Below, in pieces: positions 19,991-28,149 of a stretch of 47,532 nt of DNA (the first letter of the stretch is position 1; each line of letters opens with the position of its first letter). The notes under the pieces were generated by a model, which searched no databases, was not told where the DNA came from, and saw only the letters and a program-made list of their open reading frames with translations. Location: assembly GCA_013297925.1 (NCBI GenBank), contig JAAFJC010000020.1:1-47532 (forward strand), given 5' to 3'. The stretch comes from Comamonadaceae bacterium. GTDB lineage: Bacteria > Pseudomonadota > Gammaproteobacteria > Burkholderiales > Burkholderiaceae_C. Both the position numbers and the translations under genes were made by a program.

Positions 19991-20160
19991 AATCCTAACA
20001 CCGACGGTTGGCCGCGCCCCAGTGTGCCGCTGGCGGGCGCTGTGGGTAGGCGCGAGGACGCAGCGCACACATGTGCGCAAGGAAGAGCAACACCCCCACA
20101 GTGCTTGCCAGGGGTGCCATAGGGTGAAATGGGGTGCGTCCAGCCATCGGTGTTAGGATT
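19991..20160. repeat. 170-bp imperfect palindrome between phoH and ruvA
   Basis: Seen: the outer arms match at 19 of 21 positions (19991-20011 AATCCTAACACCGACGG.. against 20140-20160). Inside them further stretches pair in order: GCGCCCCA with the complement of TGGGGTGCG, CTGGCGGGCGCTGTGGG with CCCCCACAGTGCTTGCCAG. The centre holds CACATGTG. It fills nearly the whole divergent promoter region. Inferred: a MITE/REPIN-like insertion or a large structured regulatory element. The promoters of both genes must lie in or beside it. Confidence 0.75.
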
Positions 20161-20206
20161 CAGTACTGTTTAGAAATACACCACCCTTAAATCGGAGAGC
20201 CGCAGC

Positions 20207-20779
20207 ATGATCGGTCGCATCGCAGGCAATTTGCTCGAAAAAAATCCCCCTGAGATTCTGGTGGATTGTGGCGGCGTGGGCTACCAGCTGAATGTGCCCA
20301 TGAGCACGTTTTACAACCTGCCCGCCCTCGGCGAAAAAGTCGCACTGCTCACGCATTTCGTGGTGCGCGAAGATGCGCAAATCCTATTCGGCTTTGCCAC
20401 CGCGCAAGAACGCGAAACCTTCCGCCAGCTCGTCAAAATCTCCGGCGTCGGCCCGCGCACGGCGCTCTCCATCCTCAGCGGCATGAGTGTCGCCGATCTC
20501 TCGCAAGCCATCACCTTGCAAGATGCCACCCGGCTCACCAAAGTCCCCGGCATCGGCAAAAAAACGGCTGAGCGATTACTCCTCGAACTCAAAGGCAAAC
20601 TCGGCGCAGATATCGGCGCAGGTGCTGCCATTCAAAACGATGCGCAGAGCGATATCTTGCAAGCCTTGATCGCGCTGGGCTACAGCGACAAAGAAGCCAC
20701 GCTTGCTTTGAAAGCTCTGCCAAAGGATGCAGGCGTGAGCGAGGGCATCAAGCTTGCTTTGAAAGCGCTGGCAAAGTAG
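20207..20779 (+). CDS. ruvA: Holliday junction DNA helicase subunit RuvA
   Basis: Tetrameric protein that binds four-way junctions and loads the RuvB motor. Seen: N-terminal OB-fold starting [20 protein letters not shown], central helix-hairpin-helix pairs ([16 protein letters not shown] and [16 protein letters not shown]), and a C-terminal RuvB-binding three-helix domain ([20 protein letters not shown]). Length is 190 aa. The ATG has GGAG at a workable distance. ruvB is 0.9 kb downstream; a lipoprotein gene and a toxin-antitoxin pair lie between them, which is unusual. Confidence 0.97.
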   Translation: MIGRIAGNLLEKNPPEILVDCGGVGYQLNVPMSTFYNLPALGEKVALLTHFVVREDAQILFGFATAQERETFRQLVKISGVGPRTALSILSGMSVADLSQAITLQDATRLTKVPGIGKKTAERLLLELKGKLGADIGAGAAIQNDAQSDILQALIALGYSDKEATLALKALPKDAGVSEGIKLALKALAK

Positions 20780-20792
20780 GATATTGCTCACC

Positions 20793-21005
20793 ATGCGAAT
20801 CGCACTTCCCATCGCCCTCACGCTTCTGACCGCATGCGCCAGCATGCCAGAGTCGTTTTCTCAACTCAAATGGCAAGACCAACGTGGCGACCGTGGCTGG
20901 CAAGTCATGCAACGCGATTTCATTTGGTGCGCAGAAGCCATTGAGACCCGTCGCTCCTTGGCTGAGCAATGCATGAGCGAGCGTGGCTGGGCTTTGGCGA
21001 AATAG
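20793..21005 (+). CDS. Small predicted lipoprotein
   Basis: Unrecognised 70-aa protein. Seen: a signal peptide MRIALPIALTLL followed by lipobox LTAC with the lipidated Cys at residue 15, then a short mature part with two more cysteines (WCAEAIE, EQCMSERGW), which could pair. Inferred: a membrane-anchored periplasmic or outer-membrane lipoprotein with the look of small entericidin-like or YfaA-like orphan lipoproteins, but no family is claimed. It lies 13 nt after ruvA and is probably in the same transcript. Confidence 0.7.
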   Translation: MRIALPIALTLLTACASMPESFSQLKWQDQRGDRGWQVMQRDFIWCAEAIETRRSLAEQCMSERGWALAK

Positions 21006-21019
21006 GCATCAACAGATCA

Positions 21020-21048
21020 TTTTCAATGTATATCCAAGCGGATATACT
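21020..21048 (+). promoter_or_regulatory. Promoter and palindromic operator of the toxin-antitoxin pair
   Basis: Seen: GTATATCC-AAGC-GGATATAC, a perfect 8-bp inverted repeat at 21028-21047. It overlaps a -10-like TATACT (21043-21048) with TTTTCA at 21020-21025, a 17-nt spacer. Known: MazE-type antitoxins bind palindromes over their own promoter. Inferred: this is the autoregulatory operator, and it gives ruvB an internal promoter. Confidence 0.7.
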
Positions 21049-21054
21049 TACGCC

Positions 21055-21309
21055 ATGAACACAATCGCCATCACTCCTTGGGGCAACAGCCACGGCATCC
21101 GCCTCAGCCGCCAACTGATGCAAGCCATGGGCGTGTCACCCGACACACCGCTTCAGGTAAACGTCCTGGGCAAAGGCCGGCTCGAACTGATCGCCAAGCC
21201 TTCTCGCCCCACGCTTGCACAAAAACTCAAAGCTTACGACCCAGCCTTACATGGTGGTGAGTTAATGGCTGAAGCACCCGTTGGCGCGGAATTCGGCGCA
21301 CGCGCATGA
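21055..21309 (+). CDS. MazE-like antitoxin (AbrB/SpoVT fold)
   Basis: Labile antitoxin that would neutralise the downstream toxin and repress the pair. Seen: 84 aa; an N-terminal swapped-hairpin DNA-binding domain (ITPWGNSHGIRLSRQLMQAM then VLGKGRLELIAKP) and a C-terminal tail expected to wrap the toxin (LAQKLKAYDPALHGGELM). The stop overlaps the toxin ATG (ATGA). Its own promoter and palindromic operator lie directly upstream, 2.5 helical turns before the ATG. Confidence 0.88.
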   Translation: MNTIAITPWGNSHGIRLSRQLMQAMGVSPDTPLQVNVLGKGRLELIAKPSRPTLAQKLKAYDPALHGGELMAEAPVGAEFGARA

Positions 21310-21692
21310 GCACTACATCAAAAGCCGCGCCGTTGAAAGATTGGGTACCAGATCGCAAAGACATCATCTGGATCAACTTCAATCCGCAAGTCGGCAAAGA
21401 AATGAAGGATCTGCACCCAATGTTGGTGCTATCACCCAAAATCTACAACGCCAAAACAAATATGGTGATTGGATTGCCGATGTCTAGCGCAGAGTTCAAC
21501 GCCACCAACCCTTTCGCCATCGACAACAGCAAAGCAACGGGTGAGCCCAGCTACATCATTTGCAATCAGCCCAAAAGCTTTGACTGGCTGCATCGCGGTG
21601 CTCGGCCGCATCCTTGGGGCAAGGTGAAAGAACCGACTTTTAAGCTGGTGTGCGGCGAACTCAACGACATCATTGGATTGGTGAGCGCATGA
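21306..21692 (+). CDS. MazF/PemK-family endoribonuclease toxin
   Basis: Predicted sequence-specific mRNA-cleaving toxin. Seen: 128 aa; the MazF core [43 protein letters not shown] and the C-terminal [12 protein letters not shown]. Aligned by eye with E. coli MazF, the catalytic Arg29 position is His (LHPML) and the Thr52 position is Ser. This marks a divergent subgroup whose cleavage preference cannot be inferred. The stop codon overlaps the ruvB ATG by 4 nt, so toxin translation is coupled both to its antitoxin and to ruvB. Confidence 0.87.
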   Translation: MSTTSKAAPLKDWVPDRKDIIWINFNPQVGKEMKDLHPMLVLSPKIYNAKTNMVIGLPMSSAEFNATNPFAIDNSKATGEPSYIICNQPKSFDWLHRGARPHPWGKVKEPTFKLVCGELNDIIGLVSA

Positions 21693-22744
21693 CCATCCAA
21701 ACCGATAACTTTGCTCCGCCGCCGAGAGTCATCTCCGCCTCGCCCGCTTCCCCGCAAGAAGAAGCGATTGAGCGCGCCCTGCGCCCTAAGCTGCTGGATG
21801 AATACGTCGGCCAAGCCAAGGTGCGCGAGCAATTGGAGATTTTTATTGGCGCGGCGAAGAAGCGCGGTGAGGCGCTGGATCATGTCTTGCTCTTTGGCCC
21901 GCCAGGACTCGGCAAGACGACGCTTTCGCACATCGTGGCGCATGAGCTGGGCGTCAATCTCCGGCAGACCTCTGGCCCCGTGCTGGAGAAGCCGAAAGAC
22001 TTGGCCGCCCTGCTCACGAATCTTGAGAAAAACGATGTGCTGTTCATCGACGAGATTCATCGGCTCAGCCCCGTGGTGGAAGAGATTCTCTACCCTGCGC
22101 TGGAAGATTACAAGATTGACATCATGATCGGCGAAGGCCCGGCGGCGCGCTCGATCAAGCTGGATTTGCAGCCTTTCACATTGGTGGGTGCCACCACGCG
22201 CGCAGGCATGCTCACCAATCCGCTGCGTGATCGCTTTGGCATCGTGGCGCGGCTGGAGTTTTACACGACCGAAGAGCTCACCAAAATCGTCACGCGCAGC
22301 GCGAGCTTGCTCAACGCACCGCTGCAAGGCGACGGCGGCTTAGAGATTGCCCGCCGCTCACGCGGTACACCAAGGATTGCCAACCGCCTGCTGCGCCGCG
22401 TGCGCGACTACGCCGATGTGAAAGGCGACGGCACGATCACACAAGACATTGCATCTAGAGCGCTCGCCATGCTCGACGTGGATCCGCAAGGCTTTGACGT
22501 GATGGACCGCAAACTCCTAGAAGCCCTGATCCACCGCTTCGACGGCGGCCCAGTGGGCCTAGACAACATCGCCGCCAGCATCGGCGAAGAGCGCGACACG
22601 ATTGAAGATGTGATCGAGCCCTATCTGATCCAACAAGGCTACTTGCAGCGCAGCCCACGCGGGCGTGTGGCGACATTGGCAGCGTATCGGCATTTGGGTG
22701 TCATGCCGCCAAAGTCAGCGCAGGATTTATTCAATTTGCCTTGA
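21689..22744 (+). CDS. ruvB: Holliday junction branch-migration motor RuvB
   Basis: AAA+ ATPase that drives branch migration with RuvA. Seen: 351 aa; Walker A GPPGLGKT at residues 70-77, Walker B DEIH at 121-124, sensor [18 protein letters not shown] and a C-terminal winged helix ([20 protein letters not shown]). The start is set by the ATGA overlap with the MazF-like toxin and by the conserved N-terminal start just before [16 protein letters not shown]. It can be expressed from the ruvA transcript and from the toxin-antitoxin promoter. The 62-nt gap to the convergent dctP gene shows no clear terminator. Confidence 0.97.
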   Translation: MTIQTDNFAPPPRVISASPASPQEEAIERALRPKLLDEYVGQAKVREQLEIFIGAAKKRGEALDHVLLFGPPGLGKTTLSHIVAHELGVNLRQTSGPVLEKPKDLAALLTNLEKNDVLFIDEIHRLSPVVEEILYPALEDYKIDIMIGEGPAARSIKLDLQPFTLVGATTRAGMLTNPLRDRFGIVARLEFYTTEELTKIVTRSASLLNAPLQGDGGLEIARRSRGTPRIANRLLRRVRDYADVKGDGTITQDIASRALAMLDVDPQGFDVMDRKLLEALIHRFDGGPVGLDNIAASIGEERDTIEDVIEPYLIQQGYLQRSPRGRVATLAAYRHLGVMPPKSAQDLFNLP

Positions 22745-22806
22745 GCAATCGGCATTAAGAACACAGCTTAGCTGCGGATTCTGGCTTTTGGCTCAAGGCC
22801 AATGAC

Positions 22807-23826
22807 TTACTTCAGCCCGCGAATCTTCATCAATTGATTTTGCGTTTCGATCCAAGTATCCATCCCCACCTCAGCGGCAATCAGCGCGTAAACGCGTGTT
22901 AGTTTGTTGCGCATGCGATCAGCTTCGCCGGGCGATAGTTCGTTCACCTGCATGCCCTTTGCCTTGAGATTGGCAATTGCTTGCGCCGCTTCTGCGCGGG
23001 TATCTTTGCGCTCAAAGTCTCGGCTGAGCTTGGCAGCGTCGCTCAGAATCTTTTGCTCATCTTTCGATAAACCATCCCACCATTTTTTGCTGACCAACAC
23101 GATCCATGGGCTGTACACATGGTTTGTGACGCTCAAGTACTTTTGCACTTCATAAAACTTGCTCGACAAAATCGTGTTGAACGGATTTTCTTGGCCGTCC
23201 ACAGTTTTCGTTTCTAAGGCACCAAAAAGCTCAGAAAACGACATCGGCACGGCGTTCGCGCCCAGTGTGTTGAAGCTGGTTAAGAAGACGTTGTTTTGCA
23301 TCACACGCAGCTTGATGCCGTTCAAATCTTCCATTTTGTTCACCGGGCGTTTGCTATTGGTGAGGTTGCGAAAGCCATTCTCCCAGTAGACCAAGCCTAC
23401 CAAGCCTTTATCTTCCAGCTTGGCTTTGACTCTTTCGCCAATCGGGCCATCAAGCAAGGCGTCAGCTTCTTTGGAGTTGCTGAATAAAAATGGTGTATCC
23501 CACAGTGCCATTTCTTTGGAAATGCCTACCAAGGTAGCTGTTGAGCCCACCATCATTTCCTGCGCGCCGCCAATCAATGCTTGTTGCATCTGTGTGTCTG
23601 GCCCCAATGCGGCCGCGCCAATGGCTCGAACCTTCATTTTTCCGCCTGAAGCTTTTTCTACAGCCTCTGCAAATACTTTCGCTGCGCGGCCTTGGTTGCT
23701 GGCTTCATTGAGGCCATAGCCGAAGCGAATCAGCCTAGGCTTGATGTCTTGCGACATCGCTGCAAATGGCGCTGCGAGGGTGGCTACTGTTGCAGCGGCT
23801 ACCAATGTTCTACGAAGTAAAGTCAT
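22807..23826 (-). CDS. dctP: TRAP transporter solute-binding protein (DctP family)
   Basis: Periplasmic binding protein of a tripartite ATP-independent uptake system. Seen: a signal peptide ending near AAPFAAMSQ, then the DctP fold with FAEAVEKASGGKMKVRAIG, GAQEMMVGSTATLVG, LNGIKLRVMQNNVF (including the carboxylate-binding Arg), and FGALETKTVDGQENPF. Length is 339 aa. A good AAGGAG site precedes the ATG. It is the last gene of gntK-dctQ-dctM-dctP; with a gluconokinase in the operon the likely ligand is gluconate or a related sugar acid. That is inference from context. Confidence 0.93.
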   Translation of the reverse strand: MTLLRRTLVAAATVATLAAPFAAMSQDIKPRLIRFGYGLNEASNQGRAAKVFAEAVEKASGGKMKVRAIGAAALGPDTQMQQALIGGAQEMMVGSTATLVGISKEMALWDTPFLFSNSKEADALLDGPIGERVKAKLEDKGLVGLVYWENGFRNLTNSKRPVNKMEDLNGIKLRVMQNNVFLTSFNTLGANAVPMSFSELFGALETKTVDGQENPFNTILSSKFYEVQKYLSVTNHVYSPWIVLVSKKWWDGLSKDEQKILSDAAKLSRDFERKDTRAEAAQAIANLKAKGMQVNELSPGEADRMRNKLTRVYALIAAEVGMDTWIETQNQLMKIRGLK

Positions 23827-23871
23827 AAAAATCTCCTTGAATGAAGCTTGGGTTGAGAAAACGAAAAAGTG

Positions 23872-25173
23872 TTACCGCATCCAGGCCACAGGGGCGGTAA
23901 CGATTTGAGGGAACATCACAAACATGGCCAAAATGATCAGGTAAGTGATCAAGAAAGGGTTCACCCCCTTGATCACTTGATGCATCGACAAACGCCCCAC
24001 ACCGGCCACCACGTTCAGCACGGTGCCTACAGGCGGCGTGATCAATCCAATGGCACCATTCAAAATAAACATCAAGCCGAAGTACACCGGATCAATACCC
24101 GCCTTCACGGCAATCGGCAGCATCACAGGTGCAAAAATCAAAATCGTAGGTGTTAGATCCAAGGCTGTGCCAATAATGATCAAGGCCAGCATCATCACAG
24201 CCATGAGCAGGCGCGGGTTGTCCACCAGCGGGCCGAGCCACGCTACCAACACACTGGGCAAATCGGCCAAAGTAATCATGTAGCTGGCCACTTGCGCGCC
24301 AGCACATAAGAACATCACAACCGATGTCGTTTTTGCAGCACGGATCAGCACACCGTTGATTTCCATCAACTTCATCTCGCCATGGATAAACAGCGCTACG
24401 ACCAATGCATAAAACGCAGCAACCACCGCTGCCTCAGTGGGCGTAAAAATACCTGTCTTCATGCCACCAATAATGATGAGCGGCATCAACAGAGCCCAGA
24501 ACGCTTTGACCGTTGCCCGCATCCGCTCCTTGATGGGTAGCGCTCTTCCTTTGGGCAAATCCAGCTTTCGAAGCACCAGATTCCAAGCAACAATCAAACC
24601 TGCGCCCATGATGAGCCCCGGCACAATGCCTGAAATGAACAAGGCTGAAATTGATGTGTTAGTGGTTACGCCATAAATTACAAAGGGCATGGATGGCGGA
24701 ATGATGGGCGCGATGATGCCGCCTGATGCAATCAGCCCCGCTGAGGTATGCATCGGATAGCCTTGCTGGCGCATCATCGGCAGCAAAATGGTGGCCAGTG
24801 CAGCCGTATCGGCCAGTGCTGAGCCACTCATCGAGGCCATCAACACTGCAGCGCCAATCGCCACATAGCCCAAGCCGCCGCGAATATGCCCAACCCAGGC
24901 CTGCGCCATCGCAATGATGCGTTGACTGATGCCCCCAGAATTCATCAGCTCGCCAGCCAGAATAAAAAATGGCACGGCCAGCAAGGGAAAGCTATCAACA
25001 CCTGCCACAAGATTTTGAGCGAGGAGTTGTGTGTCCCAAAAGCCCAGCACCCAGGCCATGCCTGCGCCTGTGAGCACCAGCGCCAAAGCCATATTCATGC
25101 CGATGCCCATCAAAAGCAGCATCCCTGCAGAAAAAACGACAAAAGCAGCCGCTTCGTTGGTTAGTCCAAACAT
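23872..25173 (-). CDS. dctM: TRAP transporter large permease (DctM family)
   Basis: Main membrane subunit that drives substrate import with a sodium gradient. Seen: 433 aa, about twelve hydrophobic segments, and family motifs FPLLAVPFFILAGELMNSGG, VLMASMSGSALADTAALATI, GGIIAPIIPPSMPFVIYGV and GLITPPVGTVLNV. The ATG is preceded by GGAG. It lies 5 nt after dctQ and 45 nt before dctP. Confidence 0.95.
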   Translation of the reverse strand: MFGLTNEAAAFVVFSAGMLLLMGIGMNMALALVLTGAGMAWVLGFWDTQLLAQNLVAGVDSFPLLAVPFFILAGELMNSGGISQRIIAMAQAWVGHIRGGLGYVAIGAAVLMASMSGSALADTAALATILLPMMRQQGYPMHTSAGLIASGGIIAPIIPPSMPFVIYGVTTNTSISALFISGIVPGLIMGAGLIVAWNLVLRKLDLPKGRALPIKERMRATVKAFWALLMPLIIIGGMKTGIFTPTEAAVVAAFYALVVALFIHGEMKLMEINGVLIRAAKTTSVVMFLCAGAQVASYMITLADLPSVLVAWLGPLVDNPRLLMAVMMLALIIIGTALDLTPTILIFAPVMLPIAVKAGIDPVYFGLMFILNGAIGLITPPVGTVLNVVAGVGRLSMHQVIKGVNPFLITYLIILAMFVMFPQIVTAPVAWMR

Positions 25174-25178
25174 GCTTG

Positions 25179-25691
25179 TTACTCCACTTCGACGCCATGG
25201 CCCAAGTCAAGAGGCTTGCGCTGAATCAATTCCCACAGCGCCATCAATGCGATGGATGCTGTGCAAAGAAAGGCTGGCAATGGCAATAAAGCCGATGAAT
25301 AGCCCATGACGACGGATCGCCCGCCCATTCCCACTTGCACTTGCTGCCAAGCACCCCAGGCCACTAAGCTGCAGCCCAAAATCACCAGCAACCTGATCAG
25401 GGTCGTCATGCATTGCATGGCCACGGGTTTGCTTCGCAGCAGCGCCACCAGCGAGGTGAATGCCATGTGCTCGCCCGCAGGGTAGGCGGCGGTCGCGCCG
25501 ATAAACACCATCCACACAAACAGCAATCGGCTGAGCTCTTCGCTAGCTGCTATGCCATTGCCGAATCCGTAGCGCAGCACCACATTGATGAAAACCGCCA
25601 CTGCCATCACACCTAAGCAACTGGCCATGAATGCATTACAGATTTTTTGAAAAGTCTGTTTTGCTTCTGATTTTTGAATATCTTTGTTCAT
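25179..25691 (-). CDS. dctQ: TRAP transporter small permease (DctQ family)
   Basis: Small membrane subunit that associates with DctM. Seen: 170 aa with four hydrophobic segments (FMASCLGVMAVAVFINVVL; LLFVWMVFIGATAAYPAGE; LLVILGCSLVAWGAW; LPAFLCTASIALMALWEL), and the family-typical EELSRLLFVWMVFIGA. The start overlaps the gntK stop (ATGA), which ties the transporter to gluconokinase expression. Confidence 0.93.
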   Translation of the reverse strand: MNKDIQKSEAKQTFQKICNAFMASCLGVMAVAVFINVVLRYGFGNGIAASEELSRLLFVWMVFIGATAAYPAGEHMAFTSLVALLRSKPVAMQCMTTLIRLLVILGCSLVAWGAWQQVQVGMGGRSVVMGYSSALLPLPAFLCTASIALMALWELIQRKPLDLGHGVEVE

Positions 25692-26224
25692 ACTGATTCC
25701 TGTAGAGCTTTGTTTGAAGGAATGATTGGGCTGCTTTGAATGACCCAGTCACAAACCCGCGCTTGTAGATCGACCAGCGGCAATGTGGCATCAACGCTTA
25801 ATACGCCTTCCTCACCGCTTGGCTCTTCCAATGTGGCAAATTGGCTCTCTACTAATTTGCTGGAGAAAAAATGCGATGCAGCACGCTCTGCAACGCGGCG
25901 GGTCGCGTTTTCAGAGCTGATGTCTAAAAATACAAATCGCAAGCTTGGCATGGCTGCTCGCAACTGATCGCGATAGGTGCGCTTGAGCGCCGAGCAAGTC
26001 AACACCATCCCGCTGGGCCGATCTTGGAGCCGTGTGCACAGCACCTTCAACCAACCTGCTCGATCCGCATCATTAAGTGCAACGCCGCGCTTCATCTTGG
26101 CTAAGCTGCTTGCGCTGTGGAAATCATCGCCCTCAACGATGGGCAAGCCCAGCTGCTGCGCAACCGCAACGCCTAGGCTTGATTTGCCGCAACCGGCTAC
26201 ACCCATGATCACGATAGAAGACAT
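25688..26224 (-). CDS. gntK: Gluconokinase
   Basis: Cytoplasmic P-loop kinase that phosphorylates D-gluconate to 6-phosphogluconate for the Entner-Doudoroff or pentose phosphate route. Seen: P-loop GVAGCGKSS, VEGDDFHSASSLAKMKRGVAL, TCSALKRTYRDQLR and the lid HFFSSKLVESQFATLEEP. Length from the chosen ATG is 178 aa, matching the family; a start 30 nt upstream would add ten unconserved residues. It is first in the gntK-dctQMP operon and divergent from a LacI-type regulator, with an operator copy 37 nt upstream of the start. Confidence 0.94.
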   Translation of the reverse strand: MSSIVIMGVAGCGKSSLGVAVAQQLGLPIVEGDDFHSASSLAKMKRGVALNDADRAGWLKVLCTRLQDRPSGMVLTCSALKRTYRDQLRAAMPSLRFVFLDISSENATRRVAERAASHFFSSKLVESQFATLEEPSGEEGVLSVDATLPLVDLQARVCDWVIQSSPIIPSNKALQESV

Positions 26225-26260
26225 TTTCGAGCTCACTGAATACCAATCAGTCAATCATAC

Positions 26261-26275
26261 GGACAGCGCTATCCT
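26261..26275. promoter_or_regulatory. LacI-family operator, gntK side
   Basis: Seen: GGACAGCGCTATCCT, a near-perfect palindrome around AGCGCT, repeated exactly at 26369. The central CG and the dyad shape are typical of LacI-family operators. It is placed to repress the gntK-dctQMP promoter. Confidence 0.8.
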
Positions 26276-26368
26276 TGCGAATCAAAAAAAACGCAATACT
26301 GATTTCAAAATTTTGAACAAACAAAAAGCGCTTTTCTCGTTAGGAAATTAATAAAATCTTTTCAAACT

Positions 26369-26383
26369 GGACAGCGCTATCCT
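26369..26383. promoter_or_regulatory. LacI-family operator, regulator side
   Basis: Seen: the same 15-bp sequence, in the same orientation, 108 bp from the first copy and 52 bp before the regulator ATG. Two identical sites about ten helical turns apart suggest cooperative binding or a repression loop that also controls the regulator gene. Confidence 0.8.
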
Positions 26384-26434
26384 ATGACAACATAATGAAA
26401 TGCAAATTAGTATTTACCCTGCATTTTTTACTCA

Positions 26435-27460
26435 ATGAATTCGAATATCTCTCGCCCTCGATCAACCGGTCGCGTTACCTTGGCTGACGTTGCAACAGCT
26501 GCAGGCGTGAGTCCGATCACTGTATCGCGGGCACTACGCGGTGAGCGTGCGGTAGATATTGCTTTGGTCACACGCGTGCAGGCCGCGGTGAACAAGTTAG
26601 GCTACGTGCCGGATCCCGCAGCGCGTGCGCTTGCATCGCGCCACAGTTCGCATGTGGCCGTGCTCATTCCTCTGCTGTCGAACGCACTTTTTGTTGATCT
26701 GCTTGAGGCAGCGCAGCGCACATTGAGGAAGGCTGGCTATCAAACGCTGATGGCTGTCACGCATTACGATATGAGCGAGGAAGAGCATCTGCTGCGTGAG
26801 CAATTGCTGCATCGCCCAGCAGGTTTGCTCGTCACCGGCTTGGAGCGCAGTGAAGCCACGCGCCAATTGATTGCGCAAAGCGGTGTGCCTTGCGTGCATT
26901 TGATGGAAGCGGGCGGCAAGCCCGGGATTTATAGCGTTGGCTTTTCGCAATTTGATGCGAGCACCGAAATGACGCGGCATTTGCTGCAAAAAAATCGCAA
27001 GCGCATTGCTTTCGCCGCTGCTCAGCTTGATCCGCGCACTATGCAGCGGCTCGATGGCTATCGCAGCGAAATGCGCAAAGCAGGTCTGTACGATCAACGT
27101 TTGGAATGGCTTAATCCCGCACCCTCATCCATTGCGCTTGGTGGCCAAATGTTTGAGCAAATTATCAGCCAGCAGCCACCTGTGGATGGCATTTTCTTTT
27201 GCAATGATGACTTGGCGCAAGGCGCTTTACTGGCTGCCTTGCGTCTGAAAATCAAGGTGCCTCAGAAAGTGGCGATTGCCGGTTTCAATGATCTAACGGG
27301 CAGCGACCATATGCTGCCGCCACTGACCACCGTGCGCACACCTCGAGGCGAGATCGGTACGGCGGCAGCGGGCATGCTCATCAAACTGATGAAGAAAGAG
27401 AGCGTGATGCCGCCTGATGTGGATGTGGGCTACGAGCTGGTGGTGCGCGGCAGCACGTGA
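26435..27460 (+). CDS. gntR: LacI/GntR-type regulator of gluconate use
   Basis: One-component regulator with an N-terminal LacI helix-turn-helix (TLADVATAAGVSPITVSRAL, about residues 15-35), hinge-helix region PDPAARALAS, and a periplasmic-binding-protein-like effector domain (VAVLIPLLSNALFVDLLEA; FFCNDDLAQGALLAA; GFNDLTGSD). Length is 341 aa. The gene is divergent from gntK-dctQMP, with two identical operators between them. Inferred effector: gluconate or 6-phosphogluconate. No strong ribosome site precedes the ATG. The symbol is given by context; it is the LacI-family GntR, not the GntR superfamily. Confidence 0.9.
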   Translation: MNSNISRPRSTGRVTLADVATAAGVSPITVSRALRGERAVDIALVTRVQAAVNKLGYVPDPAARALASRHSSHVAVLIPLLSNALFVDLLEAAQRTLRKAGYQTLMAVTHYDMSEEEHLLREQLLHRPAGLLVTGLERSEATRQLIAQSGVPCVHLMEAGGKPGIYSVGFSQFDASTEMTRHLLQKNRKRIAFAAAQLDPRTMQRLDGYRSEMRKAGLYDQRLEWLNPAPSSIALGGQMFEQIISQQPPVDGIFFCNDDLAQGALLAALRLKIKVPQKVAIAGFNDLTGSDHMLPPLTTVRTPRGEIGTAAAGMLIKLMKKESVMPPDVDVGYELVVRGST

Positions 27461-27484
27461 TCTAGACATCGCTCGCTCAACAAT

Positions 27485-28111
27485 CTAGCGCTGCTCTGTC
27501 AAAGCCAAATTCAACCCCAGCCCAGCAAAAGCACCCGCAAAACTGCGGCGCATCCAATTCTGCACACGCTCTGAATTCATCACCAAACTGCGAAACGCGT
27601 GCGCGAGCAAGCCATAAGCGGCGAAGACGATGAAGGTCATGAGCATAAAGATACCGCTCAAGATCAACATATCTGCCAAAGGCGATGCCGCTTTCGGCGA
27701 GACGAACTGCGGCAAAAAAGCAAGAAAGAAAATCGTGAGTTTCGGGTTCAGCAAATTCAACAACACAGCTTTGATCACCAACTGCAATGCACTCGCCTCT
27801 TGCGGTGCTTGATCAAACGAAAAGCCTGAGCGGTCTTGCCAAGTGGCATAAGCCAGATACAGCAGATAAGCCACACCTGCATACTTGAGAACGCTGAAGG
27901 CCAAAGCACTGGTGTGCATGATGGCTGCCAAACCAAGAATCGTAGCCAGCAAATGCGGCAGGATGCCTAAAGTGCAGCCGAGCGCCGCCCACAAGCTCGC
28001 TCGCTTGCCTCGCATGAGGCCTGTGGAGACGGTAAACACTGCGCCTGTGCCGGGAATCAGCACGACGATGAAGGAGGTGATGAGGAAGTCGAGGGTGATC
28101 ATGATTTGCAT
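27485..28111 (-). CDS. LysE/RhtB-family amino acid exporter
   Basis: Inner-membrane efflux protein of the LysE superfamily. Seen: 208 aa, six hydrophobic segments, and the family N-terminal motif LIPGTGAVFTVSTGLMRGKRASLWAALG split here by the hydrophobic start, plus NLLNPKLTIFFLAFLPQFV. Three starts are close together. The ATG at 28111 is chosen because a GGGGG ribosome-like site lies just upstream; MITLDF (28102) is an alternative. It lies 38 nt downstream of amtB on the same strand, so it may share the nitrogen-controlled transcript. The exported substrate is unknown. Confidence 0.88.
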   Translation of the reverse strand: MQIMITLDFLITSFIVVLIPGTGAVFTVSTGLMRGKRASLWAALGCTLGILPHLLATILGLAAIMHTSALAFSVLKYAGVAYLLYLAYATWQDRSGFSFDQAPQEASALQLVIKAVLLNLLNPKLTIFFLAFLPQFVSPKAASPLADMLILSGIFMLMTFIVFAAYGLLAHAFRSLVMNSERVQNWMRRSFAGAFAGLGLNLALTEQR

Positions 28112-28149
28112 GATACCCCCGAGCACATCAACGCAACATTTCTATGCAA

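Noticed and set aside
22745-22806. Terminator between ruvB and dctP
   Set aside because: Only a 5-bp stem (TTGGC/GCCAA) is visible and there is no T-tract on either strand.
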